Shown here in pieces: positions 15,455 through 22,514 of a DNA stretch of 27,654 bases; positions within the stretch are counted from its first letter, which is position 1, and every line of letters begins with the position of its first letter. The DNA is from JBBAFB01 sp041655595. Lineage in GTDB: Bacteria; Bacillota; DULZ01. The notes under the pieces are model-generated. The model saw only the letters and a program-made list of their open reading frames with translations. It was not told the DNA's origin and searched no databases. The DNA is taken from contig JBBAFB010000012.1 of assembly GCA_041655595.1 (NCBI GenBank), positions 1 through 27,654 on the forward strand, given 5' to 3'. The position numbers were made by a program, and so were the translations under genes.

Positions 15455-16573
15455 ATGGAACGACCGGAGGCAAAAATTCTAATAGTAGATGACAGCAGGC
15501 TGGAAAGAAAAATGTTAAACGGTTTTCTGGCTTTTTTAGGTTACGAGGTTGTTGAAGATGACGGAAGCCAGGATACCATTGAGCTTGTTCGGAAGTTAAA
15601 GCCGGACTTGATTATTTTGGATTTAATTTTAGGCGAAAAAGACGGTACGGAAATTTGTTATGCCATTAAGGCTGATGAAGAAATACGCTTAATTCCGGTG
15701 GTTATGATTACCGGTTATGCAGATAAGCAAGCCCGCCTAAGAGGTATTGAAGCCGGGGCCGAAGATTTTTTAATCAAGCCCATTGATCGAAGTGAATTGG
15801 CCGCCAGAGTCAGATCATTGCTTAGAGTTAAAGAATATTATGAATATGCTAAGAAAAAAGAGTACTATCAGGCCTTGGAGGAGCAGGTTAAAAAGCAAAC
15901 CCGTCAACTGGAAACTGCCCTAGCCGAATTAAAGGAAAACAACGTTAACCTCACTAAAGCCCATCTGGATACCATGTATCGGCTGTCCATCGCGGCGGAA
16001 TACAGGGATGAGGATACGGCAGGTCATATTAGAAGGATTAGCCATTATTCTTCCGAAATTGCAAGGCAATTAGGGCTGCCCCCCAAAATGGTGAATAATA
16101 TTTACCATGCCAGCCCTCTCCATGATGTAGGTAAGATTGGAGTGCCCGACCACATACTTTTGCGTCCGGGAGAATTAAGCCCGGAAGAATGGCAGATCAT
16201 GAAATCTCATACAGTAATAGGGGGCAGAATTTTAGAGGGCTCTAAATCAGAATTGATGCAGATGGCCGAACAAATTGCCGTTTCCCACCATGAACGTTTT
16301 GACGGCTCCGGCTACCCCCACGGGTTGAAAGAGAACCAGATTCCTTTGGCAGGCAGAATCGTTGCCTTGGCCGATGTTTTTGATGCCTTGACTAGCAAAA
16401 GGATTTATAAGCCTGTCTATTCCAATGAATATGCCCTGGAATACATAAAAAAATCTTCAGGTAAGCATTTTGATCCCGAGATAATTGGGGCCTTTTTTAA
16501 AGGACAAAATGATATTTTAGCCATTCAAGATCAATTCAAGGAAGACTTTGTGGCTAAAGCCACCACGAGATAA
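15455..16573 (+). CDS. Response regulator with HD-GYP c-di-GMP phosphodiesterase domain
   Basis: The protein is ~372 residues from ATG 15455. Residues 5-125 are a receiver: ILIVDDSRLERKML, phospho-acceptor Asp in LIILDLILG (about 56), MITGY and LIKPID. A coiled linker (YYEYAKKKEYYQALEEQVKK region, ~125-165) leads to an HD-GYP domain with intact signature: HASPLHDVGKIGVPD near 219-233 and HHERFDGSGYP near 278-288, plus LADVFDALTS. It should degrade c-di-GMP when phosphorylated. No partner kinase is adjacent. The frame stays open upstream to 15266, and a TTG at 15356 would add 33 low-complexity residues; a strong AAGGAGGAG at 15324-15332 has no start codon at proper distance, so the start is uncertain. 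Confidence 0.9.
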   Translation: MERPEAKILIVDDSRLERKMLNGFLAFLGYEVVEDDGSQDTIELVRKLKPDLIILDLILGEKDGTEICYAIKADEEIRLIPVVMITGYADKQARLRGIEAGAEDFLIKPIDRSELAARVRSLLRVKEYYEYAKKKEYYQALEEQVKKQTRQLETALAELKENNVNLTKAHLDTMYRLSIAAEYRDEDTAGHIRRISHYSSEIARQLGLPPKMVNNIYHASPLHDVGKIGVPDHILLRPGELSPEEWQIMKSHTVIGGRILEGSKSELMQMAEQIAVSHHERFDGSGYPHGLKENQIPLAGRIVALADVFDALTSKRIYKPVYSNEYALEYIKKSSGKHFDPEIIGAFFKGQNDILAIQDQFKEDFVAKATTR

Positions 16574-16642
16574 GCCGGGTTAATAAGTCTGTTTGAAAAA
16601 ATCAGTGCTGCGGGAAATTCTTTGGGATGGGAGATTATTGGA

Positions 16643-17365
16643 ATGAGCTTAAAAAACGGTATGCCAATGGATTTGAAACCGATTAGAACAAAAAAAATTT
16701 ACATGGAGATTGTAGAGCAAATTAAAGAGTTATTTGCTTCCGGCAATCTTCGCCCCGGGGATAAACTTTTATCCGAAAGGGAGTTGGCCGAGCGCCTGCA
16801 GGTAAGCAGGGCCTCCGTGCGTGAGGCTTTGAGTGCTCTGGAAGCTATGGGTTTGCTGGAAATCCGCCCCGGAGAGGGAACCTTTATCAGGCTTACCAGC
16901 GTGGATAGCATTATTGAGCCCCTCGCTCTGTTGTTGCTGGTGGAGAAGGATCAGGTCCGGGAGCTTTATGAAGTTCGGAAAATTATGGAGGTTGAAACCG
17001 CAGGCTTAGCCGCCTTAAGGGCTCAGCCGGAAGAAATAGAAAGACTGGGCAGTATTGTTATTCGCATGGAATGGGATTTGCACCGGGGGGATCTGGGTGA
17101 GCTGGCTGATTTGGACTTTCATATGACAATTGCGGAAATGGCCGGTAACTCCATTTTATTGCGTTTAATGAACACCATTTCCGATTCCATGAGGCAGTTG
17201 CTCATTACAGCCAGAACCAGTCTGTATGCGGAGCCGGCAAATGCCCGTATCTTGTTAACTCAGCATAGGGAAATTATGAAGGCCATTGAAAACCAGGATC
17301 ACATCGGCGCGAAAAAAGCCATGTTTGACCACCTGGTTTACGTAGAAAAGAATCTCCTCGGTTAG
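16643..17365 (+). CDS. GntR-family (FadR/FCD) transcriptional regulator, candidate lactate regulator
   Basis: This 240-residue regulator has an N-terminal winged helix (about 12-85: IYMEIVEQIKELFASGNLRP, GDKLLSERELAERLQVSRAS, IRPGEGTFI) and a C-terminal FCD ligand domain (about 100-235). Likely metal/ligand residues Asp and His in LADLDFHMTIAEMAGN, His in TQHREIM and His in FDHLVYVEK are present. It resembles LutR/LldR/PdhR proteins, which bind TGGTnnnACCA-type sites and sense lactate, pyruvate or related acids. Two such sites flank the lactate genes in this window, making it their likely regulator (inference). ATG 16643 with GGGAG nine bases ahead is preferred over TTG 16622. No such site was seen before its own gene. 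Confidence 0.88.
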   Translation: MSLKNGMPMDLKPIRTKKIYMEIVEQIKELFASGNLRPGDKLLSERELAERLQVSRASVREALSALEAMGLLEIRPGEGTFIRLTSVDSIIEPLALLLLVEKDQVRELYEVRKIMEVETAGLAALRAQPEEIERLGSIVIRMEWDLHRGDLGELADLDFHMTIAEMAGNSILLRLMNTISDSMRQLLITARTSLYAEPANARILLTQHREIMKAIENQDHIGAKKAMFDHLVYVEKNLLG

Positions 17366-17402
17366 CTTGGGGCTGCTTAAAATAGTAAACAAAAAAAAGT
17401 GG

Positions 17403-17431
17403 TTGACAGGGGCTATTTTTTCATGTAGCAT
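17403..17431 (+). promoter_or_regulatory. Promoter of the tRNA cluster
   Basis: A perfect TTGACA (17403-17408), a 17-base spacer and TAGCAT (17426-17431), 17 bases before tRNA-Lys. Confidence 0.75.
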
Positions 17432-17448
17432 CTAAAAACGTGAGGCAT

Positions 17449-17524
17449 GAGCCATTAGCTCAGTCGGCAGAGCACCTGACTTTTAATCAGGGTGTCCCGC
17501 GTTCGAGTCGCGGATGGCTCACCA
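17449..17524 (+). tRNA. tRNA-Lys (anticodon TTT)
   Basis: The acceptor arms GAGCCAT/ATGGCTC pair perfectly; the anticodon stem CCTGA/TCAGG encloses CTTTTAA, so the anticodon is TTT. The T-arm has GTTCGAGTC and CCA is encoded. Confidence 0.97.
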
Positions 17525-17530
17525 AATTAT

Positions 17531-17605
17531 GGCCCGTTGGTCAAGCGGTTAAGACATCGGCCTTTCACGCCGGTATCAGGGGTTCGATTCCCCTACGGGT
17601 CACCA
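17531..17605 (+). tRNA. tRNA-Glu (anticodon TTC)
   Basis: Acceptor GGCCCGT pairs with ACGGGTC (one G-U). The anticodon loop CTTTCAC gives TTC; the T-arm GGGGTTCGATTCCCC is perfect and CCA is encoded. Six bases after tRNA-Lys. Confidence 0.96.
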
Positions 17606-17626
17606 GTTTTATTTGCAATAATCTTT

Positions 17627-17702
<76 letters not shown>

Positions 17703-17724
17703 TTTTTGGTTAGGACTACGGCTT

Positions 17725-17761
17725 AAAATTGGCAGATAGGTAAAAAACTTTTGCCAATTTT
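17725..17761 (+). terminator. Possible terminator hairpin after the tRNA cluster
   Basis: AAAATTGGCA (17725-17734) and TGCCAATTTT (17752-17761) form a 10-bp stem ending in a T-run, but the loop is 17 bases, so the call is tentative. Confidence 0.5.
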
Positions 17762-17797
17762 GTGCTAGGCCTAGACTTTTTTGTAGTTTTGGTCTAC

Positions 17798-17803
17798 TAT
17801 AAT
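17798..17803 (+). promoter_or_regulatory. Probable -10 element of tatA
   Basis: A perfect TATAAT lies 57 bases before the tatA start. The -35 region is weak (GACTTT at 17774-17779, spacing 18). Confidence 0.45.
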
Positions 17804-17860
17804 AACAGACAAGCAAATACTTGTTATCAGGGCTTCGGCTTTAGAAAGGGGCGATATTGC

Positions 17861-18067
17861 ATGTTTGGATTTTTACCTAGTATTGGTCCGTGGGAACTCA
17901 TTCTTATTTTAGCGATTGCATTAATAATTTTTGGTCCCGGAAAACTGCCGGAAGTGGGCAAGGCCTTGGGCAGAGGTCTAAGGGAATTCAGAGGTGCGGC
18001 TAAAGATGCTACTGAACAAATTAGTATAGAAACTAAAGCGGAAGAAAAGAAAGAAACTCAAGAATAG
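17861..18067 (+). CDS. tatA: Twin-arginine translocase subunit TatA/TatE
   Basis: This is a 68-residue Tat pore-forming subunit, which with TatC exports folded proteins. It shows the family plan: one membrane helix (about 7-24, ELILILAIALIIFGPGKLPE across its end), the conserved FGPGKLPEVGKALG hinge, an amphipathic helix (GRGLREFRGAAKDA) and a charged tail. ATG 17861 is chosen because GAAAGGGGCGA precedes it and TatA proteins begin this close to the membrane helix; a longer frame from TTG 17762 would run through the promoter. No tatC is in the window. Confidence 0.95.
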   Translation: MFGFLPSIGPWELILILAIALIIFGPGKLPEVGKALGRGLREFRGAAKDATEQISIETKAEEKKETQE

Positions 18068-18082
18068 GCCGAGGCTTATAAT

Positions 18083-18110
18083 GGGATGGGTTAACGCCTG
18101 TCCCTTTTTT
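18083..18110 (+). terminator. Terminator of tatA
   Basis: GGGATGGG/CCTGTCCC stem with two G-U pairs, TTAACG loop, then six T residues. Confidence 0.85.
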
Positions 18111-18114
18111 GTTG

Positions 18115-18415
18115 AAAAGCGGAAAGCGGAAGGCTGAAGGTTTTTGGGTATTTCTTTGGGGTCGGTGGAAAGTAGAAAGTAGAAAGTGGAAAGTAGAAAA
18201 AGGCCTTTGTCTAGCAGTGGTCAAACATTGTCTAATGTGGTTAAACATTGTCTAACATGGTCTAACGTGGCCTAACATGGTCTAATAGTTGTCAAAACCT
18301 TTGAATGCACTGCTTTCGGGTTGAGATTGCTTCGCTTTGCTCGCAATGACGTTGTCGTGGATTCTTGCATTGGTGTCATTGCGAGGAGCGTAGCGACGTG
18401 GCAATCTGGGACGCA
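18115..18415 (+). repeat. Mosaic intergenic repeat, copy B
   Basis: This is the most complete copy, in the 18068-18606 gap. Modules: heptad-like AAAGC units (18115-18140); GGGTATTTCTTTGGGGTC (18146-18163); five heptads GGAAAGT/AGAAAGT (18167-18201); eight decamers of GTCTAACATG type (18209-18290); a conserved core GTCAAAACC...TGAATGCACTGC (18291-18324); and a long palindrome with arms at 18325-18351 and 18374-18407 around a 22-base loop. Compared with copy A it has four extra decamers in the middle of the array. The rest of the gap (18416-18606) has no gene and presumably carries the sigma-factor promoter; TGCAAGTTTTTT at 18549-18560 could be an ECF-type -35, weakly supported. Confidence 0.87.
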
Positions 18416-18606
18416 AAAGGAATGTGCGTAGAGGTTTTCCCCTCCTGCCGCACGACCGTCCCCGGGAAATTAAAGTTGCCTTTATTCCTAAGTTTCGAGC
18501 CTTCAGCTCTAGGCTTTATGCTTTTAGCTAAATAATTTTAAAAAAAAGTGCAAGTTTTTTGTAGAAAAGTAGGTATGTTAATTATAGAGGGTAAGGAAGT
18601 GATAGG

Positions 18607-19194
18607 TTGACACAACACACTGATCTTGTCCTGATAGAAAAAACTCTAAACGGCGATAGAATAGCCTTTGGCGAGCTAATCGAAAAATATCAAAAGCAAA
18701 TATATAGTCTGGCCTATCGCTTAACTAATAATGCAGATGATGCACAAGATTTGGCCCAAGAGATTTTTATCAAAGTTTATCAGGTTTTAAGCAAGTATGA
18801 TCAAGAACGTCCCTTTTTCCCCTGGCTGTACCGGGTAGCCACTAATGTCTGCTACACAGAATTAAGAAGGAAGCCCAATGGGGAAGTTTCTCTGGAAAAG
18901 GTAATTGAGGTGGGCTCACTTATTCCTATCAGCCCTGAGCAACCGGAGGAGGAGTATGTTCAAAAAGAAACCCAAATGCTGGTGCAGCAAGCTCTGGCAG
19001 AGTTGCCTGAAAATTATCGCGTTCCAATGGTGTTGCGTTATTTGGAGGAGCTTTCCTATCAGGAAATTGCCGATGCCATGGAATTGCCTTTAACTACAAT
19101 AGAAACCCGGCTTTACCGGGGAAGAATATTATTACAAAAAAGATTAAATTTAGTCTTTGAAAGGGGGTTAACAAATGAGATGTCAGGAAGCTAA
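18607..19194 (+). CDS. ECF RNA polymerase sigma factor
   Basis: This 195-residue group-4 (ECF) sigma factor has region 2 at about 20-90 (YQKQIYSLAYRLTNNADDAQ, DLAQEIFIKVYQ, FFPWLYRVATNVCYTELRR) and region 4 at about 130-185 (LAELPENYRVPMVLRYLEEL, SYQEIADAMELPLTTIETRL, YRGRILLQKRL). It resembles SigW-like factors in spore-forming Firmicutes. The start is TTG 18607 with AAGGAAGTGA ahead. Its 3' end overlaps the anti-sigma gene by 20 bases, the usual coupling for a sigma/anti-sigma pair. Its regulon cannot be seen from the window. Confidence 0.93.
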   Translation: MTQHTDLVLIEKTLNGDRIAFGELIEKYQKQIYSLAYRLTNNADDAQDLAQEIFIKVYQVLSKYDQERPFFPWLYRVATNVCYTELRRKPNGEVSLEKVIEVGSLIPISPEQPEEEYVQKETQMLVQQALAELPENYRVPMVLRYLEELSYQEIADAMELPLTTIETRLYRGRILLQKRLNLVFERGLTNEMSGS

Positions 19195-20533
19195 AACAAT
19201 GCTCTATGCTTACTTAGATCACAGTCTGAGGGATGAAATAGAAAGGGAGCTTTTTATGCATTTATCCCATTGTCCCGACTGTCGGCAAGAATTGGGCTAT
19301 GCCAGACAAACTCATGCCCTCTTAGAGAAATATTGCACTATAGTGGAACCTCCTAAAAATTTTGGTGCCGGTGTGATGAAGGCCATTGGTCAGTTGGAGC
19401 AGCAAAAAGCTGCCCAAAGGAAGGCCGCTTCCAAAAAGCTTGGCAGGGAGAGCAAGGACCTTGTCTGGAACTTCAAAAGACTGGGACAGGTGGCCTCGGT
19501 GGCAATTTTGGCAACAGCTCTTTGGTGGGCCTCCTTTTCCGGCAGCGGTCCTCAAATTGCTAAAATATTTGGACCCGATCAGCCTTTTGCCGGCAAAATA
19601 GTTGAGGTGCCGGACCCCGGTGGCCATAAGTTTACAAATACGGACCCGGCCAATAAAGGTCAACAGGGCAAAATGCCCGATGGAGACAACCCGGAGCTTA
19701 CCCCACCCGCCGATGGAGATTTTCCTGGTGGGGAGGAATCCTTAAAAGGACCCGGTGGTGAAGAAACGGGCGGCCTAGTTGAAATCCCGGAACAAAAGGG
19801 CGACGATGATGATTTAATTAAAGCAGGCGGCGAGACCGATACGGAACCGGCCCCCGGTCAAGAAGTTTATGATCCGGTACCCGTTCCTGAGATACAGGAA
19901 CCCAGCGGCACCATAGTGGCTGCCGGAGCAAAGCAAAACGAAGTCATTAAGAGCGTTCTTCTGGAGAAGGTCAATGTTAAAGAATTAGGAGACACCTATA
20001 AATTTGTGGCAGCAGAGGTAGAAAAAGAGATAGGATTAACGGGTTTGGATGGCAAGGCTGTTGGCTCACCGGCGGGTAGCGAACTGGTCTACGGAAAAGA
20101 AGGTAAAATCTATCTTGCCTCCAGCCTGGCTGACGAAGGAGAAATTATTGGAGAGCCGGGGGGCAAGGTATTAGGATTGGCCTGGGCCCGAGATGGTAAA
20201 TCTTTAGCAGCTAATGTTATGGGCAGCAGAGGCCAGCAAGGCTTATGGGCCGGCAATGTTAACGGGGGCTGGCAGTTGTTGGTGGAAATTGGAGGAGGCA
20301 AGGAAATTTCCTGGTCCCCTGACGGGGAAAAGGTGGCTTTCACTGATCACAGGGGAATGGCCTATGTATTAACTTTCCAAGACGGGGTTAAGGACAAATT
20401 ATACCCGATTACGCGAGAGCTCGGTAATTCGGAAGCCAGCGAGCTGGCTTGGTCGGTAAACTCGGATGCTCTGCTAATGAAATGGGCTGCTTCCGGTGAA
20501 GGAGTGGCTACCTGGATGGCAACCTTACCTTAG
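19175..20533 (+). CDS. Membrane anti-sigma factor with zf-HC2 domain and outer beta-propeller-like domain
   Basis: This 452-residue protein has a cytoplasmic zinc anti-sigma domain (Cys3, then His29-x3-Cys33-x2-Cys36 in MHLSHCPDCRQ), a positively charged stretch, one membrane helix at about 104-121, a disordered Pro/Gly/Asp/Glu-rich linker (~130-235), and an outer C-terminal domain (~285-452). That domain has about three WD40/TolB-like strand repeats: GLAWARDGKSLAANV, ISWSPDGEKVAFTD and LAWSVNSDALLMKWA. It should hold the adjacent sigma factor inactive until an outside signal; the propeller-like part may be the sensor (inference). Many anti-sigmas of this type are ~200 aa, so this one is unusually long. 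GAAAGGGGGTT precedes the ATG. Confidence 0.85.
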   Translation: MRCQEAKTMLYAYLDHSLRDEIERELFMHLSHCPDCRQELGYARQTHALLEKYCTIVEPPKNFGAGVMKAIGQLEQQKAAQRKAASKKLGRESKDLVWNFKRLGQVASVAILATALWWASFSGSGPQIAKIFGPDQPFAGKIVEVPDPGGHKFTNTDPANKGQQGKMPDGDNPELTPPADGDFPGGEESLKGPGGEETGGLVEIPEQKGDDDDLIKAGGETDTEPAPGQEVYDPVPVPEIQEPSGTIVAAGAKQNEVIKSVLLEKVNVKELGDTYKFVAAEVEKEIGLTGLDGKAVGSPAGSELVYGKEGKIYLASSLADEGEIIGEPGGKVLGLAWARDGKSLAANVMGSRGQQGLWAGNVNGGWQLLVEIGGGKEISWSPDGEKVAFTDHRGMAYVLTFQDGVKDKLYPITRELGNSEASELAWSVNSDALLMKWAASGEGVATWMATLP

Positions 20534-20578
20534 CGGGTGTGGTTACTAGTCTTGGTTAAACCGAAAAAATATTATTAA

Positions 20579-20603
20579 AAAGGTCCGTGGGGACCTTTTT
20601 TTT
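20579..20603 (+). terminator. Terminator of the sigma/anti-sigma operon
   Basis: AAAGGTCC/GGACCTTT stem with a GTGG loop and a continuing run of T residues. Confidence 0.93.
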
Positions 20604-20655
20604 GATAATTTCCAAGTGAAAAACAAAAATGCTTCTATTAAAGGTCAAGCAAAGG

Positions 20656-20683
20656 TTGACTTGCCAATTTAGGGTGGTAAGAT
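20656..20683 (+). promoter_or_regulatory. Probable argS promoter
   Basis: TTGACT (20656-20661), a 16-base spacer and TAAGAT (20678-20683). The ~80-base leader that follows is too short for a T-box and shows none. Confidence 0.6.
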
Positions 20684-20770
20684 TAAAATAGTAAATTTTT
20701 TGATCACTAAACAGCTACAGGACTTTTAGTTCTGAGTCTTCAGCCATTAATACCAAGGGAGCGATTTTGA

Positions 20771-22453
20771 TTGAGTATAGTTAGTAATCTGCAAAAAAAC
20801 ATTTGCTCGGCCTTAAAAAAAGCCGCTTTAACAGGCAGGGAAAAAGGGGAATTGGTTTTTGAGGAACTGCCTGACTTTGTTCTGGAAGTGCCAAGAGAAA
20901 AAAGTCATGGTGATTTTGCTACCAACCTTGCTATGCTGCTGACTAAAAAGGCAAAAATGCCCCCTAGGCAAATAGCGGAGGTATTGGTTAAGCATTTTTC
21001 CCGGCAAAATACCTGGGTTGAGGAGTTGGAGATTGCGGGACCGGGCTTTATTAATTTTCGCCTTGATACCGGGTGGCTTGACCGGGTTCTGCCCCAGGTG
21101 GAGCTTCTGGGAGAAAAATATGGACATTCCCGGGTTGGTGCGGGACAAAAGGTACAAGTGGAATTTGTCAGTGCCAATCCCACCGGCTTGCTGCACATGG
21201 GTAATGCCAGAGGTGCCGCTTTAGGGGATACCATTGCCAACTTGCTAGCTGCCGCGGGCTTTGAGGTGGAAAGAGAATATTATATCAATGACGCAGGCAA
21301 TCAAATTGAAAACTTCGGAAAATCTTTGGAGGCCCGCTACTTACAAGCCTTTGGCCAGGATGTTCCTTTTCCTGATGAGGGCTACCATGGTGAGGATATT
21401 TTAGCGACCGTTAATAGAATTATTGAACAAGACGGGGATAAATACCTTGGCATTGACAGTGGCCTCAGGCGGGAATTTTTGATTAAGTTTGGCTTGGAAG
21501 AAAAATTGTCACATATCAGAGCTGTCCTGGAGCGTTTCGGGGTTCGCTATGATCGCTGGTTCAGCGAGCAATCCCTTCACGACAGCGGCATGATTGAGGC
21601 TGTCCTGAAAGAGCTGGATCAAAACGGCTATGTTTACGAAGAAGAAGGGGCCCTCTGGCTAAAAGGCACAGACCTGGGCCTGGAAAAGGATGAAGTCCTG
21701 GTTAAAAACAACGGCTTGCCTACTTACTATGCAGCGGATATTGCCTACCATTTGGATAAGCTGAAAAGGGGTTTTACCTGGATGATTAACCTTTGGGGGG
21801 CAGATCATTTTTCCCATGTTGCCAGAATGGAGGCCGGTTTGCAAGCCCTGGGTCATGACCCTAAACAGTTGACCGTAGTGGTGATGCAGCTTGTTCGTTT
21901 ATTTTCCCAAGGAGAAATAATCAGGATGTCAAAAAGAACAGGCCAATATATTACCCTCAGTGAATTAATGGATGAAGTAGGTACCGATGCTGCCCGCTAT
22001 TTCTTTGTGATGCGCAGCGCCGATAGCCACTTGGATTTTGATTTGGATTTGGCTAAAGAGGAATCAAGTGAGAACCCGGTTTATTATGTTCAATACGCCC
22101 ATGCTCGCATATCCAGTATCTTAAGGCAGGCCGCCGAGGAAGGCATCCAACTGAAGTCAATTTCCCAGTGCAATCCTTTGCTGTTGCGGGATTCCTCCGA
22201 GCTGGAGCTGTTGAGGAAGCTGGCCGATTTTCCTGAAGTAGTCAGGGAGGCCGCTTTAGCATTGGAGCCTCACCGCCTAACACGTTTTGCCGGTGAATTG
22301 GCCGGGTTGTTTCACGCATTTTATACCAACTGCCGGGTATTGAACTCAGATCCGGAGCTAAGGGATGTACGCTTGGTACTGGTCAATGCCACTAAAACCA
22401 CCCTGCAAAACCTACTGAAATTAATTGGCGTAAAGGCACCGGAAAGAATGTAA
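20771..22453 (+). CDS. argS: Arginyl-tRNA synthetase
   Basis: This 560-residue class I synthetase charges tRNA-Arg. It has the Arg-specific N-terminal Add-1 domain (~1-110, with SHGDFATNLAMLLTKKAKMP), the HIGH-type motif within ANPTGLLHMGNARGAALGD near residues 134-152, INDAGNQIENFGKSLEARYL, and the KMSKS-type motif MSKRTGQYITL near 385. The C-terminal DALR anticodon-binding domain ends LKLIGVKAPERM. Length is normal. The start is TTG 20771 with AAGGGAGCG ahead. It is followed at 61 bases by pyrG. Confidence 0.97.
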   Translation: MSIVSNLQKNICSALKKAALTGREKGELVFEELPDFVLEVPREKSHGDFATNLAMLLTKKAKMPPRQIAEVLVKHFSRQNTWVEELEIAGPGFINFRLDTGWLDRVLPQVELLGEKYGHSRVGAGQKVQVEFVSANPTGLLHMGNARGAALGDTIANLLAAAGFEVEREYYINDAGNQIENFGKSLEARYLQAFGQDVPFPDEGYHGEDILATVNRIIEQDGDKYLGIDSGLRREFLIKFGLEEKLSHIRAVLERFGVRYDRWFSEQSLHDSGMIEAVLKELDQNGYVYEEEGALWLKGTDLGLEKDEVLVKNNGLPTYYAADIAYHLDKLKRGFTWMINLWGADHFSHVARMEAGLQALGHDPKQLTVVVMQLVRLFSQGEIIRMSKRTGQYITLSELMDEVGTDAARYFFVMRSADSHLDFDLDLAKEESSENPVYYVQYAHARISSILRQAAEEGIQLKSISQCNPLLLRDSSELELLRKLADFPEVVREAALALEPHRLTRFAGELAGLFHAFYTNCRVLNSDPELRDVRLVLVNATKTTLQNLLKLIGVKAPERM

Positions 22454-22514
22454 AATTGACAGCCTTGAGGGGAAAGGCTAAAATTAATAGAGCTAATTGC
22501 ACAGGAGGAACAAC

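Noticed and set aside
17762..17860. A longer TatA start at TTG 17762
   Set aside because: The frame runs through a TATAAT promoter element; TatA normally starts just before its membrane helix, and ATG 17861 has a ribosome binding site.
18209..18290. The decamer array as a CRISPR-like array
   Set aside because: Units are 10 bases and directly adjacent, with no spacers and no cas genes.
20690..20770. A T-box leader for argS
   Set aside because: The leader is only about 80 bases and lacks the T-box sequence and a terminator/antiterminator pair.
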